A stretch of 64,000 nt of DNA from Desnuesiella massiliensis. GTDB lineage: Bacteria; Bacillota; Clostridia; Clostridiales; Clostridiaceae. Location of the stretch: NCBI RefSeq assembly GCF_001403615.1, contig NZ_LN879457.1, positions 868,001 through 932,000 of the forward strand, given 5' to 3'. Below, piece by piece: positions 34,090-43,553 of this stretch. The translations under genes and the position numbers were made by a program. The notes beneath the pieces are model-generated. The model was not told the origin of the DNA. It did no database searches and saw only the letters and a list, made by a program, of their open reading frames with translations. The first letter of the stretch is position 1; each line of letters begins with the position of its first letter.

Positions 34090-36672
34090 ATGATTCCAAC
34101 ATTGCAACATTACTATTATCATGGGAGAAATATAATATTTAAAGAACTTACTTTTAATATAAAAGGAGATGACTATAATATATTTCCTTTTAATACAGCT
34201 AGTAACGGATTCATCATAAACTTAATAAGTAAAGCTTTAAAGCCTGAGGAATATATTATTGACATAAAGGAAGAAGGTATAACTATAGAATATGGTTCAG
34301 AAAGAGCCTTATTCTACGCTTTTAGCACATTACAATCCTTAATCAAGTATAAAAAGCAGTATTATGAAATGCCTAAGTGTTATATAAGGGATTATCCTTC
34401 TTTTAATGTAAGAGGAATAATTGAGGGATTCTATGGAGAGCCTTGGAGTCACCAAAAGAGAATGGATTTAATCAGTTTTATTTCAAAATACAAAATGAAT
34501 GCTTTCTTTTATGCGCCTAAGGACGATCCTTATCATAGAAGCAAGTGGAATATTGCCTATCCTGAAGATAAGTTTTGTGAAATAAAGGAACTTGTAAAGC
34601 AATGTAATGAAAACTATGTGGATTTTATATTTTCTGTAAGTCCTGGCTTGGATATTATATATTCTTCTGAAGAACACATAAAGGTTTTATGTGAGAAATT
34701 TTATTCTTTAATAGATATAGGAGTTAAAAAAGTAGCCTTATTATTAGATGATATAAATCCAGAGTTAAAGTACGAAGAGGATAGAAACATATTTAAGAAC
34801 TCCTTTGCTAAGGCTCATACCTACCTAAGCAACAGAGTATTCCAGAACCTTAGAAATTACAATGCTTCTTTAGAGTTTATTGTTTGTCCTACTGAATACT
34901 GGGATGTAAAGGATTCAGAATATAAAGGCATATTTAGAGAAGAGTTAAACAAGGATATAAAGTTAATATGGACAGGTCCCGAAGTGATTTCTAATGTTAT
35001 TACTAATGAGCAGAGCGTCAGAGAGCATGAACAATATGGGCATGATTTGTTTTTGTGGGATAACTTTCCTGTAAACGACGGAGCTAAGCAGCTAAAACTA
35101 GGGCCCATATATAATAGAGACAAAAATCTACATAAGAATCACTGGGGAATAGTATCTAATCCTATGAACCAGGCTGAGATAAGCAAGATAAGTCTTATTA
35201 CTTATAGTGATTATGCATGGAATTCAGAAGCTTATATGCCAGAGGTATCCTATAAAAATGCCTTAGAAGAAAAGCCAAAAGAATTTTCAAAGATTTATGA
35301 TTTATTGTATGAAAATTGTCAGTGCAGTGATATGAATGAAGAAACAGCTCCCATATTAAAGTCCTTAATAAGTGAAGCTTTAGAGAATAATGATTATGAA
35401 AAGCTTGAATATTATCTTCAGAGGGTTTATAGATTACCAGAGAAGATAGAGCACTTAATGGACAGTGCATTTCTTGAAGAGATAAAGCCTTGGTTTAATA
35501 AAATAAAACTAACTGCAGAGTTAGGATTATGTGCTATAGACTTGCTTCAGCATAGAAAAAGAGGAGATTTACATGAACTTTTAACTCAATATAAACAGGA
35601 TGAATATAGCTTTGGGGAAAAAGCTGTATTGGATTTAGTAGCTTATGCTAAAGTTAAGGAATTAGATTTTAAGGAAAAATTAGGGCAAATATTTATCTTA
35701 AGAGATACCAGAAATAATGATGAAGTGCTAGAGGCAATAAAAAAAGGTTCTATGTACAATGTTTTAATAGATAGAAAATTTAATAGCTTAGCAGAGCTAA
35801 AAGATACTCTAGATAGATATAAGGATAGTAGCCCTGGAGAACTGTTTATTATGGCAAATCACCAAGGGGGAGAGCAGGTAATAGTTGAAGAGAGATTTTC
35901 AGGGCTATGCTCCCAAGAAATAATTGGAAAAATAAAAGATAAAGGGATAGCCTATAACAATACCTATTTACAGGCTATAGAGCTAAAAAGCTTAGGAGTA
36001 GATATGATGCTATCACCAAATCTTAATCTAAGGGATGAATATAATTCATCTCCTTCAGAGAAATCCTATGGTAAGGTGATAGTAAAGGATATTATAGAAA
36101 GTACTCTTAGAGCTTATAGAAGCACTAAAATGTTTTGCTGTGGAAATTACTTTCCTTGTGGTAGTGAAGAAAATAACATTATAAAAAGAAATTATACAAA
36201 TCTAATAAATCAATTAGAGAGTTTTAAAATAGCAGTCAATAAAAATATTCCAGCCCTTTTAGTGTCTAATGCTCTAATTGAAGATTTAGACAGCTTACAC
36301 TTAGCTAGCAATTCTTCAATTATAATAAGAGACTTATTAAAAGACAAATATGGATTCCAAGGATTGATTTTAGTCGTTCATGATAAAAACTTAGGATTAA
36401 AAGAATTTACTATGAATGCTATTAAGGCTGGAGCCCATATGATAATTGTTGAAAGTTTAAGGGATTTAGAAAAGCTAGCTCATGAGATGGAAGAAGAGAA
36501 GTCAGAAGAATTTTTTAAGCTTATAGATAGTTCTGTAGCCAAGATAATAAAATATAAACTCCTTAAAGAAAACAATAGTATTGATAAGGATAAAATAGAA
36601 TTTTATAAAGAATTAAAGGATTATATATTTAAAAAGGCTTCAGAAATCAATGGAGGTAAAAAGGTAAAATGA
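34090..36672 (+). CDS. GH84 beta-N-acetylglucosaminidase with GH3-like C-terminal domain
   Basis: An 860-residue cytoplasmic protein without signal peptide. Residues 1-100 resemble the alpha/beta domain that precedes GH84 and GH20 barrels. The GH84 barrel begins VRGIIEGFYGEPWSHQKR and has the double Asp pair in ALLLDDINPE (Asp220, Asp221), so it should remove terminal beta-GlcNAc by substrate-assisted catalysis. A helical region (about 390-520) leads to a GH3-like domain (about 525-845) with FIMANHQGGEQVIVEE, LGVDMMLSPNLNLRD and SPSEKSYGKV. There the usual KHFPGHG motif is replaced by CCGNYFPCGS, so this domain is probably inactive or altered. The gene overlaps the next by four bases. Confidence 0.82.
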   Translation: MIPTLQHYYYHGRNIIFKELTFNIKGDDYNIFPFNTASNGFIINLISKALKPEEYIIDIKEEGITIEYGSERALFYAFSTLQSLIKYKKQYYEMPKCYIRDYPSFNVRGIIEGFYGEPWSHQKRMDLISFISKYKMNAFFYAPKDDPYHRSKWNIAYPEDKFCEIKELVKQCNENYVDFIFSVSPGLDIIYSSEEHIKVLCEKFYSLIDIGVKKVALLLDDINPELKYEEDRNIFKNSFAKAHTYLSNRVFQNLRNYNASLEFIVCPTEYWDVKDSEYKGIFREELNKDIKLIWTGPEVISNVITNEQSVREHEQYGHDLFLWDNFPVNDGAKQLKLGPIYNRDKNLHKNHWGIVSNPMNQAEISKISLITYSDYAWNSEAYMPEVSYKNALEEKPKEFSKIYDLLYENCQCSDMNEETAPILKSLISEALENNDYEKLEYYLQRVYRLPEKIEHLMDSAFLEEIKPWFNKIKLTAELGLCAIDLLQHRKRGDLHELLTQYKQDEYSFGEKAVLDLVAYAKVKELDFKEKLGQIFILRDTRNNDEVLEAIKKGSMYNVLIDRKFNSLAELKDTLDRYKDSSPGELFIMANHQGGEQVIVEERFSGLCSQEIIGKIKDKGIAYNNTYLQAIELKSLGVDMMLSPNLNLRDEYNSSPSEKSYGKVIVKDIIESTLRAYRSTKMFCCGNYFPCGSEENNIIKRNYTNLINQLESFKIAVNKNIPALLVSNALIEDLDSLHLASNSSIIIRDLLKDKYGFQGLILVVHDKNLGLKEFTMNAIKAGAHMIIVESLRDLEKLAHEMEEEKSEEFFKLIDSSVAKIIKYKLLKENNSIDKDKIEFYKELKDYIFKKASEINGGKKVK

Positions 36673-38510
36673 ATTTAGATAGCATAGATAATAAGGTTTT
36701 TTGTGATTTTAAGCCTAAGTCAAAATTTATTTTTGATGAAAATATAAAGGAAGAGACCTTAAAGCTCATAAAAAAATTAAACCTAGAAAAACAGATAATA
36801 AAAGATGGGGATAAGATTTGCGCTCATATTTTTAACTTGCTTGGTTCTGGAGATAAGTATCTTGGTAGGAGCATAAATTGGAGTGAAGACTTTAAAGCCT
36901 GCTTTGTATGGGAAAATGATTATTATAAAAATATTAAGATTGTAGATCTTTCTAATAAATCCGATGTAAAGATGCCTTGGGAGCTTTCAAGATTTCAACA
37001 TATATTTACCCTTGGAAAGGCTTATTGGTTAACTAAGGATGAAAAGTATGCCTTAGAATTTAAAGAGGAAATAGAGGATTGGATAAATAAAAACCCTTAT
37101 GAGCATTCTGTGAACTGGTTTTGCGCTATGGATGTAGCTATAAGAGCAGTGAATTGGATTATAGGATATTATTTCTTTAGAGAAGCTTTAACTATAGACA
37201 AGGAATTTTGGACAAAGTTTAATAAAGTATTATATCTTCATGGTTCTTTTATAATGAATAATCTAGAGAATAAAGGGTTAACCAGTAATCACTATCTTTC
37301 AGATTTAGCAGGACTGATATTTTTAGGATTATATTTTAAAGACTTTGAATTTGAAATAGACAAGGATTCCAATAATAAAATATGGTTAGAGTATGGACTT
37401 AAAGAGCTAGAAAGTGAAATGTTTATACAGGTCAATGAGGATGGAGTATGTTATGAGGATTCTACTTCTTACCATAGATTAGACTCTGAATTATTCTTAA
37501 TTCCAGCTATATTATGCAAATTAAATCACATAGAATTCTCCAAAGAATTTAATGAAAGATTAGAGAAGATGTTTGAGTTTATGCTAGATATGACAAAGCC
37601 TAATGGAGAGGTGCCTTTTTTTGGAGATGCAGACGATGGAAGACTTGTTATTTTTTCTAACTACTCAAATTGGAATAAAAAAGACTTTAGGCATATATTA
37701 GCGGTGGCAGGAGAATATTTTAATAGAGATGATTTTAGATATGTGGGAAGGGACTATTTAGAGGATGCCCTTTGGGCTACGGGCACATATAAATATATTG
37801 AACACTATAATGTTACATTAGGTTCTAAAGCCTATAGTCAAGGAGGCTTTTATATTCTAAGGAATTCAAGGGCCTTTTGTATGATAGGGACGGGAGAACT
37901 CTCATTTAGAGGAATAGGCTGTCACAGTCATAATGATCAATTCAGCTTTGAGCTTAATATAGACGGAGAGGATTTCATTATAGATCCTGGTGTATATGTA
38001 TATACTGCAGATGGAGAAATGAGGAATTATTACAGAAAAACTGAAGTGCATAACACCTTATATATAGAGGGTTATGAACAGAACGATTTCACTCCTGAGC
38101 TTTTTGAACTAAAGGAAGAGAGTTTTGGTAAATGCGAAGAATTTGAAGGAAACAGCTTTAAAGGTAGTCATGTAGGATATAAAGAAAAGTGTGGAGTAAT
38201 TCATCAGAGAATAATGACATTAAAAGAAAATGAAATCTTGATTGAAGATATTCTTAAGGGAGAACTAAAAAAAGCATTAAAAGCTTCAGTAAACTTTACG
38301 TTATCGGAAGACGCCGAGGCAAAAATACAAGATGAAAAAATAATTATTTCAAAAAATAGTGTGCTAACCATGATACCAGAGCAGTATGATAATATAGAGA
38401 TAATTAATGGATATGTATCCAATGCTTATGGTGTTATTAAAAATACCAAAAGAGTTGTAGTGCATTTTAAAGAAAATAGTACTAAGAATGTGATAAGATT
38501 GATATTCTAA
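36669..38510 (+). CDS. Heparinase II/III family protein (polysaccharide lyase-like)
   Basis: A 613-residue protein with an alpha/alpha toroid N-terminal domain (about 60-370) and a beta-sandwich C-terminal domain (about 385-613). Candidate catalytic residues are in LTSNHYLSDLAG (about 207), YEDSTSYHRLDSE and GIGCHSHNDQFSFEL (about 418). IIDPGVYVY and YRKTEVHNTLYI complete the family pattern. The family cleaves uronate-containing glycosaminoglycans such as heparan sulfate. There is no signal peptide, so it acts on imported oligosaccharides. It overlaps the GH84 gene by four bases (ATGA) and ends the uronate operon. Confidence 0.83.
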   Translation: MNLDSIDNKVFCDFKPKSKFIFDENIKEETLKLIKKLNLEKQIIKDGDKICAHIFNLLGSGDKYLGRSINWSEDFKACFVWENDYYKNIKIVDLSNKSDVKMPWELSRFQHIFTLGKAYWLTKDEKYALEFKEEIEDWINKNPYEHSVNWFCAMDVAIRAVNWIIGYYFFREALTIDKEFWTKFNKVLYLHGSFIMNNLENKGLTSNHYLSDLAGLIFLGLYFKDFEFEIDKDSNNKIWLEYGLKELESEMFIQVNEDGVCYEDSTSYHRLDSELFLIPAILCKLNHIEFSKEFNERLEKMFEFMLDMTKPNGEVPFFGDADDGRLVIFSNYSNWNKKDFRHILAVAGEYFNRDDFRYVGRDYLEDALWATGTYKYIEHYNVTLGSKAYSQGGFYILRNSRAFCMIGTGELSFRGIGCHSHNDQFSFELNIDGEDFIIDPGVYVYTADGEMRNYYRKTEVHNTLYIEGYEQNDFTPELFELKEESFGKCEEFEGNSFKGSHVGYKEKCGVIHQRIMTLKENEILIEDILKGELKKALKASVNFTLSEDAEAKIQDEKIIISKNSVLTMIPEQYDNIEIINGYVSNAYGVIKNTKRVVVHFKENSTKNVIRLIF

Positions 38511-38540
38511 TAAGCTAACAAAAATCTTTTTTAAATTAAG

Positions 38541-38570
38541 CTCCCTGTGTTACATTGGGAGTTTTCTTTT
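38541..38570 (+). terminator. Terminator of the uronate/GH84/heparinase operon
   Basis: CTCCC and GGGAG enclose an 11-base loop and are followed by TTTTCTTTT, about 30 bases after the heparinase stop. Confidence 0.65.
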
Positions 38571-38591
38571 GCTTACATATGAAACCTTTAC

Positions 38592-38620
38592 ATTACATAT
38601 ATTAAGTTTTTGTGTATAAT
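38592..38620 (+). promoter_or_regulatory. Predicted promoter of the transporter operon
   Basis: ATTACA (38592-38597), 17 bases, then a perfect TATAAT (38615-38620). The transcript would have a leader of about 150 bases before the binding-protein gene, AT-rich and without a recognised riboswitch. Confidence 0.45.
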
Positions 38621-38776
38621 ATAACATGATGAAAGATTTTTTCATTCAGTCATTCAATAATTGTGTGAAAAGTCTATAATTTTGAAAAAAATACAAAGGA
38701 TTTATTAGTGAAATCTTTTACAATAAAACTGTGGAAAGAATTTATTATACATAGAATTCAAAGGGGGAATTTTTTA

Positions 38777-40519
38777 ATGAAGACTGTTAAAAAGCTAGTT
38801 TCTCTAGCCCTAGCTACAGTGGTAGCCGCCAGCTTATTTGTTGGCTGTAACAAAAAAACAGATCCAGTATCTACTGCTCCAAAAGGCCCTAAAGAATTAA
38901 AATTATACCTATATAATGCGGGTAATCTAGACCCTTATTTCTATAACTGGGGTGGATTGACTCTAAGAATGGGCGCTTTTGAAACTTTAACAAAATTAGA
39001 TGCTAACAATAAAGCCGTTCCGGGTCAAGCAGAAAAATGGGAACATAATGCTGACTACACTGTATGGAAGTTCACCTTGAAAAAAGGATTAAAGTGGTCC
39101 GATGGAACTCCTTTAACAGCTAAGGATTTTGAGTATTCTATAAAGAGAACTGTAGATACTAAAGTTTTTCCAGGAAAGCCATCTTCCTATAATGTTACTG
39201 TTCCAATAAAGAACGCTCCAGCAGCTAAAGCAGGAAAAGCTGAGGCGGATAGCATAGGAGTTAAGGCCTTAGATGATACTACTTTAGAATTTACACTAGA
39301 ACAACCAAGTACTATCTTTGATGTATCGCTTTCAGAATTATGGGCATGCCCAGTTCCTAAGCATGTAATCGATAAGGTTGGACAAACTGATTGGACTAAA
39401 GTTGAAAATATAGTAACTAATGGACCATTCAAGGTATCGGCTTGGGAACTAAATACAAAGGTTGAAATGATTCCAAATCCAAATTACTATGGAAAAGCTA
39501 ATTGGGATAAGATTGTAGTAATGAGTGGAGATACTAACCAATTATTAGCATATAAAAATGGAGACATAAATATAGCTAACTTAACTAATACAGATATGGA
39601 AGCAGTATTAAAGGATCCAGAATTAAAGAAAGAAATGCAAATATTTAAGGGATCCACAGTTTATCATATGAAACTCTTAAGAGGTAAAAACGACATATTA
39701 CAAACAAATCAGAAAGTAAGACAAGCTATTGCTATGTCCTTAGATAAAAAGACCATAGCCAATGACATCATGAAGGGTTCTGTTCGTGAAAGTAATTCTA
39801 TGGTTCCAGAAATTTTTGCACCATGGGGAAATGAAATAGGATTAAAATATGATGTGGCTAAGGCTAAACAGCTTATGGCTGAAGCAGGGTTCCCAGAAGG
39901 AAAGGGCTTCCCAGAAATGACAATCTTAATCGCAGGAACGCCAACAGGAAGAGAGCTTGCGATTAAAGACATGATTGAAAAGGGAACAGGAATTAAGTGT
40001 AAAATCTTAAATGAAGAATACGCTCAATTCTCTAAAGATGAAGGTAAGTTCTGGGAAGATGGAACAATAGGATTCTCAATAAATGGTAGATCAACACAAT
40101 ATCCTTCATATATTGGATACATGGAAATGCCTAATTTTGTTGATGATGGTTTATTGAATGTAGCTTTGGCTACAATGCCACAGTCTAAATATGCTGCCTT
40201 TAAGGCAATACAAGATGATACTAAATTAGAGCCGAATGAAAAGGCTAAGAAGAAAGAAGAGTATATAAGACAAAATGCTACTGATGACGGTAAAAAATAC
40301 TTAGATATGTTAGATAAAGCCAAAGCTGAAAATGACCCAGCTAAGAAGGAAGCTTTATACAAAGAAGCAGCAAAATTCAGAGAAGATCAAGCCATTGCTA
40401 TAAATATAGACTGGGAAAACGGTGTTAAGCTAGTTAAGCCTAATATAAAGGGCTATGTAGCAAACCCATTATTATTAGGAACACCACCATATTACTTTAA
40501 CGATATGAAGATGGAATAG
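38777..40519 (+). CDS. Opp/Dpp-type substrate-binding lipoprotein
   Basis: A 580-residue SBP_bac_5 family protein. The lipobox LFVGC places the lipidated Cys at residue 23 after a typical signal, so it is anchored on the outer face of the membrane. The body has the family landmarks VWKFTLKKGLKWSDGTPLTAKDF, ATYxxx-type TNGPFKVSAW, and RQAIAMSLDKKTIAND. These importers carry peptides or oligosaccharides. Here the surrounding glycan genes favour an oligosaccharide, though peptides remain possible. ATG at 38777 has AAAGGGGG upstream and yields a proper signal sequence; the longer frame from 38708 does not. Confidence 0.87.
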   Translation: MKTVKKLVSLALATVVAASLFVGCNKKTDPVSTAPKGPKELKLYLYNAGNLDPYFYNWGGLTLRMGAFETLTKLDANNKAVPGQAEKWEHNADYTVWKFTLKKGLKWSDGTPLTAKDFEYSIKRTVDTKVFPGKPSSYNVTVPIKNAPAAKAGKAEADSIGVKALDDTTLEFTLEQPSTIFDVSLSELWACPVPKHVIDKVGQTDWTKVENIVTNGPFKVSAWELNTKVEMIPNPNYYGKANWDKIVVMSGDTNQLLAYKNGDINIANLTNTDMEAVLKDPELKKEMQIFKGSTVYHMKLLRGKNDILQTNQKVRQAIAMSLDKKTIANDIMKGSVRESNSMVPEIFAPWGNEIGLKYDVAKAKQLMAEAGFPEGKGFPEMTILIAGTPTGRELAIKDMIEKGTGIKCKILNEEYAQFSKDEGKFWEDGTIGFSINGRSTQYPSYIGYMEMPNFVDDGLLNVALATMPQSKYAAFKAIQDDTKLEPNEKAKKKEEYIRQNATDDGKKYLDMLDKAKAENDPAKKEALYKEAAKFREDQAIAINIDWENGVKLVKPNIKGYVANPLLLGTPPYYFNDMKME

Positions 40520-40525
40520 ACAGAT

Positions 40526-40563
40526 AGTTGTTGCTCAAATTAAAAATTTGAGCAACAACTGTT
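40526..40563 (+). terminator. Strong hairpin after the binding-protein gene
   Basis: AGTTGTTGCTCAAAT and ATTTGAGCAACAACT form a perfect 15-base stem around TAAAA; only GTTT follows. It may cut or stabilise the transcript so that the binding protein is made in excess over the permeases. Confidence 0.65.
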
Positions 40564-40566
40564 TAA

Positions 40567-40631
40567 GGTATCTTCAAAAAATAACTAGTCAGTGTACTGT
40601 TATCTTTGACTAGTTATTTTTCTCAGATACC
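40567..40631. mobile_element. Short MITE-like palindrome, copy A (internally deleted)
   Basis: GGTATCT at 40567 pairs with AGATACC at 40625, and AAAAAATAACTAGTCA (40576-40591) with TGACTAGTTATTTTT (40607-40621). Read on the minus strand it matches both ends of the 160-base element at 51580 and shares the inner piece TAGTCAAAGAT. It therefore looks like the same element with its middle removed. It has no coding capacity. Confidence 0.55.
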
Positions 40632-40688
40632 TGATATGTTATGAGATGCTTATAAGGATTTAAAATTTAGTAAGGATGGGGGAGTAAA

Positions 40689-41651
40689 ATGAAGAAGTAT
40701 ATACTAAAAAGATTAACATATATGTTTTTTGCAGTTTTTGTCATCTCTATAATTACTTTTGTGCTTGTAAAATTAACTCCTGGTAATTATATAGAGAGTG
40801 AAAGGCTTATAAATCAAAATATGGAAAACACATCCTATTCACCAGAGATCATTGAAGCTTGGAAAAAGAGCTATGATTTAGACAAACCTTGGTGGTATCA
40901 GTATGGTAAATTTACCTTAAATTCTTTTAGGTTTAAATTTGGACCATCATACAAATATCCTAGTGAGATGATAGAGGATCAGATCGCAAAAGCTTTGCCA
41001 ATATCTATGCAGCTTGCCTTTATATCTATCGGACTATCCTTAATCATAGGAATTCCTTTGGGAATAATAGCTGCTCTCAGGAAAAACACCATAATAGATC
41101 GTATTGCTGTATTCATATCTATGTTGGGTAATAGTATTCCAAACTATATAATTGCAGTATTTTTGATGTACTTGTTAGGTAATATGTTACACTTAGTGCC
41201 TATTATAGGTTGGGGTAAACCTATAAATTATATTTTGCCAGTGCTATCCTTAGCTATTGCTCCTATAGGAAGCATAACTAGATATATGAGGGCTAATTTG
41301 GTGGAGACCTTGAACACAGAATATATAAGAGTAGCTGTGGCTAAAGGGGGAGGCTTTAAAGCAGTGGTTATAAAGCATGCTTTAAGAAATTCTCTTATTC
41401 CCTTGGTAACGGTGGTAGGACCACAAATAGCTATGCTTACTGTAGGTACTGTTTTTATTGAAAACATGTTTAATATTCCAGGATTAGGTAAGCTATTTGC
41501 CTCCGCAGCTATTAATAGAGATTATCCTATGATTATGGCTTCTACAATATTTTTTGCATTCTTAATTATGGGAACTAATCTAATAGTAGATTTAATTTAC
41601 GGTGTTTTAGATCCTAGAATTAGAAAAAATAGCATGATGGAGGGAAGATAG
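40689..41651 (+). CDS. Opp/Dpp-type ABC permease, DppB/OppB subunit
   Basis: A 320-residue inner-membrane subunit with six predicted helices. The first helix opens at ILKRLTYMFFAVFVISII. The ATPase-coupling EAA-type loop is RVAVAKGGGFKAVVIKHALRN, and the sequence ends with VDLIYGVLDPRIR as usual for this family. It pairs with the next gene to form the translocation pore. It sits 4 bases before that gene's start and 170 bases after the binding protein, across the two hairpins. Confidence 0.9.
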   Translation: MKKYILKRLTYMFFAVFVISIITFVLVKLTPGNYIESERLINQNMENTSYSPEIIEAWKKSYDLDKPWWYQYGKFTLNSFRFKFGPSYKYPSEMIEDQIAKALPISMQLAFISIGLSLIIGIPLGIIAALRKNTIIDRIAVFISMLGNSIPNYIIAVFLMYLLGNMLHLVPIIGWGKPINYILPVLSLAIAPIGSITRYMRANLVETLNTEYIRVAVAKGGGFKAVVIKHALRNSLIPLVTVVGPQIAMLTVGTVFIENMFNIPGLGKLFASAAINRDYPMIMASTIFFAFLIMGTNLIVDLIYGVLDPRIRKNSMMEGR

Positions 41652-41655
41652 AGTT

Positions 41656-42555
41656 ATGGCTGAACAAAGAGAAGTAGCTATAGATGGTGCAATAAAAACT
41701 AAAAAGATTAAAAAAAGAAGCTATATTAGTGTTATATGGTCAAGGTTTAGAAAAAATACTACAGCAGTGATTTCTTTAGGAATAATTGTTGTTCTAGTTT
41801 TAATTGCTATTTTTGGACCTATGCTGAGCAAGTATCACTATGAGAGTGTAGACTATACTGCTCTATACCAAGGACCTAGTTCAAAGCACTGGTTTGGTAC
41901 AGATGAAGGCGGCAGGGATATGCTTACTCTTTTGATGTATAGCTTAAGAAACGCATTATTCGTAGGGCTAGGCGCAGGTGTGATACAGGTGTTTATAGGA
42001 CTTACCATAGGTGCTATCGCTGGTTATTTTGGTGGAAAGATAGACAATATACTTATGAGGTTTGTTGATATAATGTATGGTTTCCCAAGCCTTCTATTTA
42101 TGATTATCTTGGTTATGGTTATGGGAAGAAGCCTGTTTACCATATTCCTTGCTATAGGCTTAACTTCTTGGGTAGGAATGGCTCGATTGGTGAGGGGGCA
42201 GGTGTTAACCATAAAGCAGAGCGAGTTTATTGAAGCTGCTAAGGCTATGGGAGCCAGCAATTTTGAAATAATATTTAAGTATATTATGCCAAATTCTGTT
42301 GGACCGCTTATAATTGCTTTATCCTTTAGTATACCTTCTGCTATGCTAGCAGAAGCAGGTATGAGTATGATAGGCTTAGGAGTTATGCCTCCAATGCCAA
42401 GCTGGGGGATTTTATTATCTAGGGGACAGTCCTTTATGCTATCCTATCCATACATGATGCTATTCCCAGCCGTAAGCTTTGCAATAGTTATGCTTTCCTT
42501 CACTTATTTTAGTGATGGATTAAGAGATGCGTTTGACCCAAGAAGTGATAAGTAG
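41656..42555 (+). CDS. Opp/Dpp-type ABC permease, DppC/OppC subunit
   Basis: A 299-residue membrane subunit with the N-terminal OppC domain (WSRFRKNTTAVISLGIIVV) followed by HWFGTDEGGRDM and five helices. The EAA loop is EFIEAAKAMGASNFEIIFKY, and SWGILLSRGQ with the DPRSDK end are family hallmarks. It forms the second half of the pore with the preceding gene. The spacing of a few bases shows a single operon. Confidence 0.9.
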   Translation: MAEQREVAIDGAIKTKKIKKRSYISVIWSRFRKNTTAVISLGIIVVLVLIAIFGPMLSKYHYESVDYTALYQGPSSKHWFGTDEGGRDMLTLLMYSLRNALFVGLGAGVIQVFIGLTIGAIAGYFGGKIDNILMRFVDIMYGFPSLLFMIILVMVMGRSLFTIFLAIGLTSWVGMARLVRGQVLTIKQSEFIEAAKAMGASNFEIIFKYIMPNSVGPLIIALSFSIPSAMLAEAGMSMIGLGVMPPMPSWGILLSRGQSFMLSYPYMMLFPAVSFAIVMLSFTYFSDGLRDAFDPRSDK

Positions 42556-42569
42556 TAGGAGGGATTACC

Positions 42570-43553
42570 ATGGAAAACTTATTAGAAGTTAAAGGACTAA
42601 AAACATATTTTTATAGGAAAGATGGAGTAGTTAAGGCTGTAGATGGTATATCCTACGATCTAAAAAGAGGAGAAACTTTAGCTATTGTAGGAGAATCTGG
42701 TAGTGGAAAAAGTGTAGGAGTATCTTCAGTTATGGGGCTAATAAAGCCACCTGGAAGGATTGTAGAAGGTAGTGTGCTATTTCAGGGTAAGGATATATTA
42801 AAATCAAATAAAAAAGATATGAGGGACATCAGAGGAAATAAAATAGCTATGGTTTTCCAAGATCCAATGAGCTCTCTAAATCCTACCTTGAAGATAGGAG
42901 AACAGATAATGGAGCCTTTGCTATGGCATAATAAATGCTCAAAGGAAGAAGCTAAAAAGAGAGTTATAAAGCTTCTTGGAGAAGTTGGCATACCCTCTCC
43001 AGAGGAAAGATTTAATCAATATCCCTTTGAGTTTAGCGGCGGTATGAGACAAAGGGTTATGATTGCTATGGCTATGATTTGTGAACCGGAGCTATTAATA
43101 GCAGATGAACCTACCACAGCATTGGATGTAACGGTTCAAGCTCAGATACTTAAGATTATTAAGGAAATGCAAAGGAAAAACAATACTTCAGTTATAATGA
43201 TAACCCATGATTTAGCAGTAGCTTCCATGTTTAGCGATAGGGTAATTGTTATGTATGCTGGAAATATTGTAGAAAGAGGAATGATGTCTGAATTTATAAA
43301 AAATCCAAGCCATCCTTACTCTAAGGGATTGTTAAATTCAACACCAATACTAGGAAGTAAGAAAAAGTTAGAAGCTATACCAGGACAACCACCAAACTTA
43401 AAAAATCCTATAGCAGGATGTCCTTTTGCCCTTAGATGCTCTCAAGCAAAAGATATTTGCTTTAAAGAAAAACCACCAATAACTGAATTATCGTCTACTC
43501 ATAATTTATATTGCTGGTTATTTGTTAAAGAAGGAGTGAAGAAGGATGCATAA
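42570..43553 (+). CDS. Opp/Dpp-type ABC ATPase, DppD/OppD subunit
   Basis: A 327-residue ATPase. Walker A is GESGSGKS, the Q-loop is VFQDPMSSLNP, the signature is FSGGMRQRVMIAMA, Walker B is LLIADEPTTALD and the switch His is in MITHDLAVA. The C-terminal oligopeptide-transporter tail carries GCPFALRC and further Cys residues, as in the OppD/DppD class. It overlaps the start of the partner ATPase by eight bases. Confidence 0.92.
   Translation: MENLLEVKGLKTYFYRKDGVVKAVDGISYDLKRGETLAIVGESGSGKSVGVSSVMGLIKPPGRIVEGSVLFQGKDILKSNKKDMRDIRGNKIAMVFQDPMSSLNPTLKIGEQIMEPLLWHNKCSKEEAKKRVIKLLGEVGIPSPEERFNQYPFEFSGGMRQRVMIAMAMICEPELLIADEPTTALDVTVQAQILKIIKEMQRKNNTSVIMITHDLAVASMFSDRVIVMYAGNIVERGMMSEFIKNPSHPYSKGLLNSTPILGSKKKLEAIPGQPPNLKNPIAGCPFALRCSQAKDICFKEKPPITELSSTHNLYCWLFVKEGVKKDA

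Noticed and set aside
38581..38596. Possible CcpA (cre) site near ATGAAACCTTTACAT before the transporter operon
   Set aside because: It misses the central CG and another conserved base, so the match is too weak to report.
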